Source: Nocardia bhagyanarayanae (GTDB lineage: Bacteria; Actinomycetota; Actinomycetes; Mycobacteriales; Mycobacteriaceae). Taken from it: a stretch of DNA of 64,000 nt. Below, piece by piece: positions 56,891 to 64,000 of this stretch (the stretch's first letter is position 1; each line of letters begins with the position of its first letter). The position numbers were made by a program, and so were the translations under genes. Below the pieces are notes generated by a model. That model worked only from the letters and a program-made list of their open reading frames with translations, ran no database searches and was not told the origin of the DNA. The stretch lies in assembly GCF_006716565.1 (NCBI RefSeq), contig NZ_VFPG01000001.1:4774001-4838000 (forward strand), written 5' to 3'.

Positions 56891-57985
56891 TCAGGAAAGG
56901 ACTACCGCGCGAGCGCCGTTCTCCCCGGCGCAGTAGTCGACCGCCCTCGCGATGTTGTCGAAATCGAATGTCTCCGTGACCAATTCGTCCAGCAGCAATG
57001 CGCCACGCTGATAGAGCTCGACAAGTTGGGGAATGTCGCGCCGGACATGCGCCGAGCCGTACAGGCAGCCCTTGACCGTCTTGCCGGACATGACCACATT
57101 GTTGAACACTTCGTCCACGCCCACACCGGGCCCCGCGCCGACCAGAACTGCGGTGCCACCGCGCCTGGCCATCGCCACCGCTTGATTGACGGTCTCCTGG
57201 CGTCCCGCCACTTCGATTACGACGTCGGCACCGCGGCGGCCGGTGAGCCGCTGCACCTGTTTGACGACGTCCGGGCCTGCGGTGAGGGTGTGGGACGCAC
57301 CGAGGCGGGTGGCGAGTGCGAGCCGGTCGGTGTGGACATCGATGGCGATGATGGTGGTGGCGCCTGCGATCCGGGCACCCTGTACTGCGTTCAGGCCCAC
57401 CCCACCGCAACCGATGACCGCGACGGCGTCGCCTACCCGGACACCGCCCGTCTTGACCGCGGCGCCGAATCCGGTGAGCACGCCACATCCGAGCAGGGCA
57501 GCGGAGGCGATCGGCACCCGGTCGGAGATCCGGATGGCCGCGCCCGCCGGCACGACGGTGCGTTGGGAGAATGTGCCGAGCCCGCAGAACTGGCGCACCG
57601 GTGTGTCGTCGAGACTCATCCGGGTGCTGCCGTCAGGCAGCGTGTGGGCGCCGAGCATGGTTCGCGGACGGCCGCACAGGTGCTGTTCGGCGCGCTGACA
57701 GTAGTAGCAGGTGCCGCAATTCGCGAGCCACGACAACACGACATGATCGCCGACGGCCAGATCGTCCACGCCTGCCCCGACCTCGGCGACGACACCGGCA
57801 CCCTCGTGGCCGAGCACCAAAGGCGCGGGCGCGGGGAGCTTCCCGGAGAACACCCCCACGTCGGAATGGCAGACACCGGTGGCGGCGACATCGACGACGA
57901 CCTCGCCGGGACCGGGTGACGCGATCTCGATCTCGGCCAGCCGCAGTGGCGCACCGGCCCGTTCGAACAGTGCTGCTCGTGTCAT
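56891..57985 (-). CDS. Zinc-dependent alcohol dehydrogenase
   Basis: 364 residues, class III-like MDR enzyme. Catalytic zinc ligands: Cys in GVCHSDV, His-Glu in LGHEGAG, and Cys in LLGCGVLTG. The structural zinc loop is NCGTCYYCQRAEQHLC (four Cys). The NAD loop is VIGCGGVGLNAVQGA, followed by an Asp (IAIDVH) that selects NAD+. It is the last gene of the ALDH-CaiB-ligase-ADH operon; its ATG overlaps the stop of the ligase gene (ATGA). It would oxidise an alcohol to the aldehyde used by the ALDH. Confidence 0.93.
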   Translation of the reverse strand: MTRAALFERAGAPLRLAEIEIASPGPGEVVVDVAATGVCHSDVGVFSGKLPAPAPLVLGHEGAGVVAEVGAGVDDLAVGDHVVLSWLANCGTCYYCQRAEQHLCGRPRTMLGAHTLPDGSTRMSLDDTPVRQFCGLGTFSQRTVVPAGAAIRISDRVPIASAALLGCGVLTGFGAAVKTGGVRVGDAVAVIGCGGVGLNAVQGARIAGATTIIAIDVHTDRLALATRLGASHTLTAGPDVVKQVQRLTGRRGADVVIEVAGRQETVNQAVAMARRGGTAVLVGAGPGVGVDEVFNNVVMSGKTVKGCLYGSAHVRRDIPQLVELYQRGALLLDELVTETFDFDNIARAVDYCAGENGARAVVLS

Positions 57986-59556
57986 GTGTCCGTCTCCGTT
58001 GTTGTGGTCTGCCCGTAGGTGTCGCGCAGCACGTTCTTGAGGACCTTGCCGTTGGCGTTACGTGGCAATTCGCCGACGACGTAGAAGTGTTTGGGCACTT
58101 TGTATTTGGCGAGACGTTCACCGAGCCAGCCGCGCAGCTCCTCGATGTCGAGGGAGCTGCCTTCGGTCGCGACGACGAGTGCGGCACCCACTTCGACGTA
58201 ACGCTGATCCGGCACGCCGATCACGGCGGCGTCGGCGACATCGGGGTGTCCGGTGAGCACCATCTCGATCTCGGCGGGGTAGACGTTCTCACCGCCGCTG
58301 CGGTACATGTCCTTTGCCCGTCCGGCGATGGTCAGAAAGCCCTCGGCATCGACGCTGCCGAGGTCACCGGAGTGGCACCAGCCATTGATGAAGGTGGCGC
58401 GGTCGGCGTCGGGCCGGTTCCAGTAACCGATGCTCACGCCGCCGCTGCGCACACAGATCTCACCGACCTCGCCGACAGCGGTGCGTGAGCCGTCCGGCCG
58501 GACGACCTTGATCTCGGTCATGGCCTGTGGGGTGCCGATACTGCTCTCGTGGCCTCGGGCCCGATCGAACTCGAGGCTGGTGCTGACCGCGCCGCCTTCG
58601 GTGAGACTGTAGGACTGCACCAGTTCGACACCGGGGAGGCGGTTTTCGAGTTCGTCGTAGACCCACGGCATCACGATGTCACCGCCGGTGACGATGCGCC
58701 GCAGCGTCTGCGGTACGCGTTCGATGATGTCCTCGTCGCCACGCAGCAGGTCGAACAGCATGAAGGGGTAGAGCAAAACATCGGTGGCGCCGTGCCGGTC
58801 GGCGACGTCCAGGAAGTTCTCGAGCGTGAAGTTGCCCGACGGGAAGGTGATCGCGGTGCCGTGGGAGGTCAGTGCCGGCAGCAACAGGACCTCGAAGCCG
58901 CCCGCGTGAAACAGCGGCCCGCTGGTCTGGCTCACGGTTTCGCTGCCGATGCGCCAGCGTTGCGCCTGGATCGATCCGATCCACAGGGCGTTGCCGTGGG
59001 AGAACAACGCGCCCTTGGGTCGTCCGGTGGTGCCCGATGAATACATCAGCGACACCGGGTCTTCGGCGCTCACGACCGGGAAACCAGTGGCATCGGAGTC
59101 CTCGGCGGCGAATTCGGCCAGTGGAACCGCTCCATCGAGGGAACCGGAATCGCCGCGCGCGACATAGGTTGTCACCGCGATGTCGTCGCGGATGCCGGCC
59201 AGCGTGGCGCCGAATTCGGGATCGAACACGAGCACGCCGGGATCGGAATCATCGAGCGCGAAAAGCAATTCCGGTGCGGTGAGCCGCCAGTTGAGGCGTA
59301 CCGCGATCGCGCCGACCCGACCGATGGCCAGGTAGAGGGCGATGTAATCGGTGCAGTTGCGTAGCAGCAGACCCACCCGGTCGCCTTTGCGCACCCCTGC
59401 CTGTTGCAGCGCCCGCGCGTAGCGCAGCTCGGCGGCGCGCAGTTCGAGCCAGCTCAATGCGGGCTCGTTGCCGAGGGCGACAGCGGGCCGGTTCGGATCG
59501 ACGGCGGGCATCTGCGCGGCGATGGCGTCGGTGATGTAGTTCAGGCTCATCCCCAT
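57982..59556 (-). CDS. AMP-dependent acyl-CoA ligase
   Basis: About 524 residues; ATG 59556 after CCGGAG. The P-loop-like motif is VSLMYSSGTTGRPKGALFSH, the A4/A5 region YSLTEGGAVS, the hinge motif GWCHSGDLGSVDAEGFLTIAGRAKDMYRSGGENVYPAEIE, and the catalytic Lys is in PRNANGKVLK. This is the FadD-type branch that activates medium-chain or cyclic acids to CoA esters. It lies between the CaiB/AMACR gene upstream and ADH downstream in one operon. Confidence 0.95.
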   Translation of the reverse strand: MGMSLNYITDAIAAQMPAVDPNRPAVALGNEPALSWLELRAAELRYARALQQAGVRKGDRVGLLLRNCTDYIALYLAIGRVGAIAVRLNWRLTAPELLFALDDSDPGVLVFDPEFGATLAGIRDDIAVTTYVARGDSGSLDGAVPLAEFAAEDSDATGFPVVSAEDPVSLMYSSGTTGRPKGALFSHGNALWIGSIQAQRWRIGSETVSQTSGPLFHAGGFEVLLLPALTSHGTAITFPSGNFTLENFLDVADRHGATDVLLYPFMLFDLLRGDEDIIERVPQTLRRIVTGGDIVMPWVYDELENRLPGVELVQSYSLTEGGAVSTSLEFDRARGHESSIGTPQAMTEIKVVRPDGSRTAVGEVGEICVRSGGVSIGYWNRPDADRATFINGWCHSGDLGSVDAEGFLTIAGRAKDMYRSGGENVYPAEIEMVLTGHPDVADAAVIGVPDQRYVEVGAALVVATEGSSLDIEELRGWLGERLAKYKVPKHFYVVGELPRNANGKVLKNVLRDTYGQTTTTETDT

Positions 59557-59608
59557 CGGATGCTCCGGCGAGTGAGGCGGCAGTGACTCATTCGTTGTTC
59601 CTTGTCTC

Positions 59609-60802
59609 TCAGTGGACCGCGCCCGCGGCACGGAGGGTGTCGAGCTCGGGTGGATCGAAACCCCAGTCGAGGAGTGCGCCAGTGGTATTCGTCCCCGCCG
59701 GTACCGACGGACCTTGGACCCCGCCGGGGGTGCGGCTGAACCGCGGCGCGGGCGCGGGCTGCAGCACGCCGTCGACCGGGACGAAACTGTGTCGTGCCAG
59801 GGCATGCTCGTGCTTCAGCGCTTCGTCGAGGTCGAGAACCGGTGTGGTGCAGGCTTCACGCCCGGCGAAGGCGGTTTCCCATTGCGCGCGGGTGCGGGAG
59901 AAGAACACCTCCGCGAACCGGTCACGCATCGACGTCCAGCCCGCGCGATCCCATTGGGTATCGGCGAGTTCGGGTTCCAGTCCGAGGACGTCGAGGAGTT
60001 CGGCGAAGAATTTGGACTCGATGGCGCCGACCGCCATCCATCCACCGTCGGCGGTTTCGTACACGCGGTAGAACGGCGCGCCGCCGTCGAGCATGTTCGT
60101 GCCGCGCTCGAGCTCGAGCATCCCTGCCTGCCGTTGGCCGTAGAAGACGCCGCCGAGCAGTGCGATGCCGTCGACCATCGCGGCGTCGACCACCTGTCCG
60201 CGTCCGCTGCCGCGAGCCTCCCACAGCGCCGACAGCAGCCCCATGGCCAGCATCAGGCCACCGCCGGCGAAGTCACCGAGCAGGTTGAGCGGGATCGCGG
60301 GGGCACCACCTCGCGGGCCCATCGCGGCGAGCAGGCCGGTCAAGGAGAGATAGTTGAGATCGTGTCCGGCCGTCTGACTGAGAGGTCCGTCCTGACCCCA
60401 CCCCGTCGCCCGGCCGTAGACCAGGCGGGGATTGCGCGCCCAGCATGCCTCCGGCCCCACGCCCAGTCGCTCGGTGACACCCGGCCTGTTGCCCTCGATG
60501 AGGGCGTCGGCCTGTTCGACCAGGCGTAGAACGGTTTTCACGCCGTCGGGGTGTTTGAGATCGATGGCCACCGATCGTCGTCCGCGATCGTTGACGAAGG
60601 CCGGCTGACGCCCGTTGCTCGCGCCCAGATCGGTGCGCAGGGCACCTACGGCATCGGGCCGGTCGATGCGCAGGACCTCGGCGCCGAGGTCGCTGAGCAG
60701 CATCCCGCACCACGGTCCGGGCCCGAGCCCGGCCAGCTCGATGATCTTGAGTCCGGTCAACGGTCCCGTAGACTGCCTTTCGGTCGAGGTCGGTCGATCC
60801 AT
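59609..60802 (-). CDS. CaiB/BaiF-type CoA transferase or alpha-methylacyl-CoA racemase
   Basis: About 397 residues. The N-terminus LTGLKIIELAGLGPGPWCGMLLSDLGAEVLRIDRP and ALIEGNRPGVTERLGVGPE mark the class III CoA transferase fold. The motif GHDLNYLSLTGLLAAMG, with a catalytic Asp, closely follows alpha-methylacyl-CoA racemase (GHDINYLALSG), so racemisation of 2-methyl branched acyl-CoA is favoured over transfer. This suits breakdown of sterol side chains or isoprenoids. Four bases separate it from the ALDH stop; no other start competes. Confidence 0.92.
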   Translation of the reverse strand: MDRPTSTERQSTGPLTGLKIIELAGLGPGPWCGMLLSDLGAEVLRIDRPDAVGALRTDLGASNGRQPAFVNDRGRRSVAIDLKHPDGVKTVLRLVEQADALIEGNRPGVTERLGVGPEACWARNPRLVYGRATGWGQDGPLSQTAGHDLNYLSLTGLLAAMGPRGGAPAIPLNLLGDFAGGGLMLAMGLLSALWEARGSGRGQVVDAAMVDGIALLGGVFYGQRQAGMLELERGTNMLDGGAPFYRVYETADGGWMAVGAIESKFFAELLDVLGLEPELADTQWDRAGWTSMRDRFAEVFFSRTRAQWETAFAGREACTTPVLDLDEALKHEHALARHSFVPVDGVLQPAPAPRFSRTPGGVQGPSVPAGTNTTGALLDWGFDPPELDTLRAAGAVH

Positions 60803-60806
60803 GACT

Positions 60807-62255
60807 TCACGACCCGACGAGAATCTGTTTGAGCTCGGTGAACCCGAGAATTCCCTCTGGGCCCGATTCCCGGCCCCATCCGGACGCGCCAACACCGCCG
60901 AACGGCGCGCTCATCGCGGGACCGAAGGTGTTGACGGCGACCGCGCCGGCCCGGATCCGACGCGCCACCTCGATGCCGAGGTCGGTGTCGGCGGTGAACA
61001 CCGCGCCCGACAATCCGAAGACGGTCGCATTGGCCAGGCGCACGGCGTCGTCGAGATCGCGGTACACCTGTACCGCCGTCACCGGGCCGAACACTTCGCG
61101 CTGGACCAGCTCGGCGTCCTCGGACACGTGGGTGAACAACGTCGGCTCGTAGAACCACCCGGCATCAAGGTGCGGTGGCCGTTTGCCGCCGGTGACCAGA
61201 TGCGCACCGTCGGCCGTGGCTTTGGCGACGAAGTTCTCGGTGCGGTGCCGCGCGGCCTCGTTGATCAACGGACCGAGATGGGTTTTCGGATCGAGCGGGT
61301 CGCCGATGGTCAAGCGCTCCCAGCCTGCCCGGAGCTTGTCGATCAGTTCGTCGTGTCTGCGCTCGGACACCAGGATCCGCGACAGCAGCGCGCACACCTG
61401 GCCCGCGCCGTTCGTCGCGCCGGGAACCAGTGCCCGCAGCGCCCGGTCGAGCGGCGCGTCGTCGAGGATCAGCGCGGGAGACTTGCCGCCGAGCTCGAGC
61501 TGGGTCCGGGCATAGCGGCCGTGGGTCGCGGCCAGCACGTCCTGGGCGGCGACATGCCCGCCGGTCAGCGACACCAGGTCGACCCTGGGATCACGAGTCA
61601 ATGCCTTACCTATCTCCACCGGACCACAGACGATGTTGACCACGCCTGCCGGGAAGCCCGCGCTCAATGCGCACTCGGCGACGAGCGCCATCGTCAGATG
61701 CGATTCGGGCGCGCCCTTGATGACGACGGGACAGCCGGCCAGCAGCGCGGGCACCACTTTGGACGCGATCGTGACGACGGGCCCGTTGTAGGGCAGGATC
61801 GCCACCACCACGCCCACCGGTTCCCGGCGCAACAGCACCTGCCCCAGCTCGGACGACCGTTGCTGTTCGCTCAACATCTCCTCGGCCTTGTCGAGCGCGG
61901 ACCGCCATGCCGCAGTGGTGCCGAACCGGTGCAGTGCGCGCCCATGACGCAGCGGCATCCCCGCCTCGACGGCCCACACCAAGTCCAGTTCGGCTGATCG
62001 CGCGTCGACGAGGTCGAACCAGCGAGCCGTCGCGGCCATCCGTTCGGGAAGGGGAGTGCGGGCCCAGGTCTCGCGCGCGGTGTCTGCGGCGTCGACCGCC
62101 GCGAGCGCGTCGGCTACGGAGGGCTGCCGGACAATGGCGACGGGCTCACCGGTGGCCGGCGCGACGATGGTCGAACTGTCGCCCATGGCGGGACCGAGCG
62201 CGCCGCCGACCAGCACGTCGTCGGCATGGGCGACCTCCACTCCGGAGATTTTCAC
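60807..62255 (-). CDS. Aldehyde dehydrogenase family protein
   Basis: About 482 residues from a GTG with GGTGGA upstream. The NAD-binding part contains VAILPYNGPVVTIASKVVPALLAG; the catalytic Glu is in TQLELGGKSPALIL and the catalytic Cys in NGAGQVCALLSRILV. The usual FTGS Rossmann turn reads SLTGGHVAA. It ends FGGVGASGWGRESGPEGILGFTELKQ. It is the first gene of the operon and is divergent from the TetR regulator. Expected to oxidise an aldehyde made by the ADH to an acid for the ligase. Confidence 0.94.
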   Translation of the reverse strand: MKISGVEVAHADDVLVGGALGPAMGDSSTIVAPATGEPVAIVRQPSVADALAAVDAADTARETWARTPLPERMAATARWFDLVDARSAELDLVWAVEAGMPLRHGRALHRFGTTAAWRSALDKAEEMLSEQQRSSELGQVLLRREPVGVVVAILPYNGPVVTIASKVVPALLAGCPVVIKGAPESHLTMALVAECALSAGFPAGVVNIVCGPVEIGKALTRDPRVDLVSLTGGHVAAQDVLAATHGRYARTQLELGGKSPALILDDAPLDRALRALVPGATNGAGQVCALLSRILVSERRHDELIDKLRAGWERLTIGDPLDPKTHLGPLINEAARHRTENFVAKATADGAHLVTGGKRPPHLDAGWFYEPTLFTHVSEDAELVQREVFGPVTAVQVYRDLDDAVRLANATVFGLSGAVFTADTDLGIEVARRIRAGAVAVNTFGPAMSAPFGGVGASGWGRESGPEGILGFTELKQILVGS

Positions 62256-62325
62256 TATTCCACCTTCAGTCGACGACCTGTGGTCTGTCCCGGTTCCGGC
62301 CAGGCGATTCCTGCGCAAGCCAGAA

Positions 62326-62345
62326 ATTCTATCCCGGTGTAGAAT
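62326..62345. promoter_or_regulatory. Inverted repeat, probable TetR operator
   Basis: ATTCTA and TAGAAT arms with an 8-base spacer, followed by an AT-only run to 62354. It lies in the divergent spacer 71 bases upstream of the ALDH gene and 200 bases upstream of the TetR gene, in a strongly GC-rich background. Confidence 0.5.
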
Positions 62346-62544
62346 ATATATAATGTTGTGGAGGTGCAATGTTTGTCAGTGGTCCTGTGTGGGCCGAAAT
62401 CGCGCTGTGCGGGCACGACGGCGCCGGCTGCTGTTCCGGTTGGGTGAGCGGCTTCCCGAGAAGGGGCATCGGGTTCGTTAGAATCGCCGCGGTGTCGGGA
62501 CGGTCATGGCCTCGGGCGCACGGAGTTCGACAGGGAGGTTGACG

Positions 62545-63192
62545 ATGGGTGCGCCACGCGCAGGTAACGATTCGGTCCACAGTGCCGAACCCACGACGCG
62601 GGCGATGCGAAAGCGTGCCGGCCGCGTTCGGTTGATCGAACATACCGCGGCGCGCTTGTTCGCCGAATATGGTTACGAGGCAACAAATTTCGAGGCCATC
62701 GGGGCGGCGCTGGACATGCGCGGCTCCAGCCTCTACTACTACTTCCCATCGAAGGAAGAACTCTTCCTGCGCTGTATGGAGCACGCGGCCGCCGAGGTGT
62801 TTCCCCGGCTGCGGGTGATCGCCGAGTCGGAGGGTGCGCCGCTTGACCGGCTCCGCTCTATGTTCCGCGAGGAAGCTGTCATCACGCTGCGGGAATACCC
62901 GGAGTTCATCCCGCTCTTCCTCAAGGTGCAGGTGCCGATTGACGCGCTCGAACAGCGGCGCGACGAGCTGCGGCGCGAGCAGACCGCGATCTTCCGCGAA
63001 GTGGTCGACGAACTCGTCACCGCACCACAGGCTATTCCGGCCGATCGCCTGCACGTGACGTTGAATCTCGCATTGGGCGGGCTGGCCCTGATCGGCGAAT
63101 GGTTCAAGCCCGGCAGTGATCTCGGGGTCGAAGAATTCGCCGACCAGGTGTCGCAGACTCTGATCAGGATGTTTGTGGCCGATCCCGGCTAG
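62545..63192 (+). CDS. TetR-family transcriptional regulator
   Basis: About 215 residues; ATG 62545 behind GGGAGG. HTH: RLIEHTAARLFAEYGYEATNFEAIGAALDMRGSSLYYYFPSKEELFLRCMEHA. The C-terminal ligand domain runs LREYPEFIPLFLKVQVPIDALEQRRDELRREQTAIFREVVDEL then LGGLALIGEWFKPGSD, similar to KstR2/FadR-like regulators that bind acyl-CoA. It is divergent from the ALDH operon and probably represses it until a CoA intermediate appears. Confidence 0.92.
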   Translation: MGAPRAGNDSVHSAEPTTRAMRKRAGRVRLIEHTAARLFAEYGYEATNFEAIGAALDMRGSSLYYYFPSKEELFLRCMEHAAAEVFPRLRVIAESEGAPLDRLRSMFREEAVITLREYPEFIPLFLKVQVPIDALEQRRDELRREQTAIFREVVDELVTAPQAIPADRLHVTLNLALGGLALIGEWFKPGSDLGVEEFADQVSQTLIRMFVADPG

Positions 63193-63216
63193 CGGGTTCC
63201 ATCGACCGGCCTGGCA

Positions 63217-64000
63217 CTAGTCCGCGACAGCCGCTCGCGATGTCTGCGTCGCGGGCTCGGGTTCACTCGGCGGACGTACCCGCATCAGGACCAACGCGAC
63301 GATCGCGGCGATCGTCAGTGGAACGATGACCGCGAGGTACATCGAGCGCGGCGTCAGCACACTCAACGCGTAGCCGGCGACGATCGGCGACAGAATCGCA
63401 CCGGCCCGGCCGACTCCCATCATCACGCCATAACCCTTGGCCCGGGCGAGCACGGGATAGACGGCGGTGGACGTCGCGGTGTATCCGGTGAGCGCCGCGA
63501 AGATCGCCGCGCCGAGCACGGCCGCCATGGTCAATGCGATGGGGCCGCGCAGTGTCACCGCGAACACGGCGATCGCGAGCGCTGCCACCAGCGAGGTGAC
63601 GGCGGCGATCCGTGCGCCGGCGAATTTCAGGCCGACCGCACCGAAAAGGGTGCCGCCGATGACCGCGCCCAAGCCGATCATGATACCTGCCATCGCACCG
63701 CTGCCGGCATCCCCGCTGGCGTTTTTGATCAGCTGCGGAGTCCAGGTGCCGACGAAGTAGTAAGCGGCCGTCAGCATCGAATAGCCACCGGCCAGCAGGA
63801 TCGTCCGCGTCCGCAGCGTCTGGCCCAACAGTCGGCTTTCGGCGATGGTGGCCACGTGTCGCGTCGGCTCGCCGGTGGCCTTGCGCTGGAGAAACTCGTC
63901 GGATTCACGGAGGAAGACCGCGGTGACGACCAGGGAGATGGCACCGAATGCCGCGCCGATCCAGAACATGCCCTGCCATGCGCCATCGACCCATGTGAGC
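63217..64000 (-). CDS. MFS transporter, MHS-like, C-terminal part
   Basis: Open to the right edge, so the N-terminus is outside the window. The visible 260 residues begin LTWVDGAWQGMFWIGAAFG, then a cytoplasmic loop RESDEFLQRKATGEPTRH, and six C-terminal helices (GYSMLTAAYYFVGTWTPQLI, MAGIMIGLGAVIGGTLFGAVG, IAAVTSLVAALAIAVFAVTL, MAAVLGAAIFAALTGYTATSTAVYP, GVGRAGAILSPIVAGYALS, VIVPLTIAAIVALVLM). It resembles aromatic-acid/benzoate-type permeases. Likely brings in the substrate of the neighbouring operon. Confidence 0.88.
   Translation of the reverse strand, partial: LTWVDGAWQGMFWIGAAFGAISLVVTAVFLRESDEFLQRKATGEPTRHVATIAESRLLGQTLRTRTILLAGGYSMLTAAYYFVGTWTPQLIKNASGDAGSGAMAGIMIGLGAVIGGTLFGAVGLKFAGARIAAVTSLVAALAIAVFAVTLRGPIALTMAAVLGAAIFAALTGYTATSTAVYPVLARAKGYGVMMGVGRAGAILSPIVAGYALSVLTPRSMYLAVIVPLTIAAIVALVLMRVRPPSEPEPATQTSRAAVAD

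Overview
The window is high-GC DNA with actinobacterial gene content, most like a member of the Mycobacteriales such as Nocardia or Rhodococcus. The reasons are a DosS/DosR (DevS/DevR) oxygen/NO-sensing pair that is close to the Mycobacterium tuberculosis proteins residue by residue, an Acg-type nitroreductase family, UsfY-, Rv1733c- and Rv0081-like proteins, an F420-type DUF385 domain, a GTP-type PEP carboxykinase, and GC-rich codon use with many GTG starts. Genus cannot be fixed by eye. No rRNA, tRNA or CRISPR array was seen.

Region 1 (about 1-32.6 kb) is a dormancy/hypoxia island. It holds five two-domain universal stress proteins, two Acg-like nitroreductases, two flavodoxin-like proteins, a pyridoxamine-phosphate-oxidase-fold protein, a DUF385-membrane fusion, a lone PEP-synthase-type ATP-grasp domain, a flavohaemoglobin, the DosS-like kinase, an operon of serine hydrolase plus ABC exporter, the DosR-like regulator, two SulP transporters, PEP carboxykinase overlapping one SulP gene, and an Rv0081-like ArsR regulator. 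Several promoters carry 14-bp motifs resembling the DosR box. The picture is of one regulon answering low O2, NO or redox change: sense (DosS, haem GAF), detoxify (Hmp, nitroreductases), adjust ion and bicarbonate supply (SulP), redirect carbon (PckG), and sustain dormancy (USPs). The island also holds decayed genes: a sigma factor with its core removed, a GerW-like relic and a possible transporter tail.

Region 2 (about 32.7-45.2 kb) is accessory and housekeeping: a SUKH-4-like immunity gene beside a recombinase relic, an alpha/beta hydrolase, an unusual condensation-domain/GNAT fusion, a divergent NmrA/HxlR pair, a Tn3 transposase relic, a cluster of His-rich membrane protein, PCu(A)C copper lipoprotein and Tat-exported DyP peroxidase, a GDSL hydrolase, and a translationally coupled FAD oxidase/secreted S1 protease pair.

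Region 3 (about 45.2-52.4 kb) is a mobile-element zone. It has an intact tyrosine integrase and excisionase-like gene with no clear cargo, an imperfect 46-bp repeat about 4 kb apart, a CitE-like pseudogene, a second, broken integrase, and between them two divergent secreted beta-propeller (lactonase-fold) proteins that share a pair of operator-like repeats.

Region 4 (about 52.4-64 kb) is catabolic: a dienelactone-hydrolase-like protein, an SDR, a broken MHS transporter, LtrA, then an operon of aldehyde dehydrogenase, CaiB/AMACR-type CoA transferase or racemase, AMP-dependent acyl-CoA ligase and Zn alcohol dehydrogenase. It is divergent from a TetR regulator and followed by an MFS transporter cut by the window edge. 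Together these could import an alcohol or aldehyde, oxidise it, activate it to a CoA ester and epimerise it.
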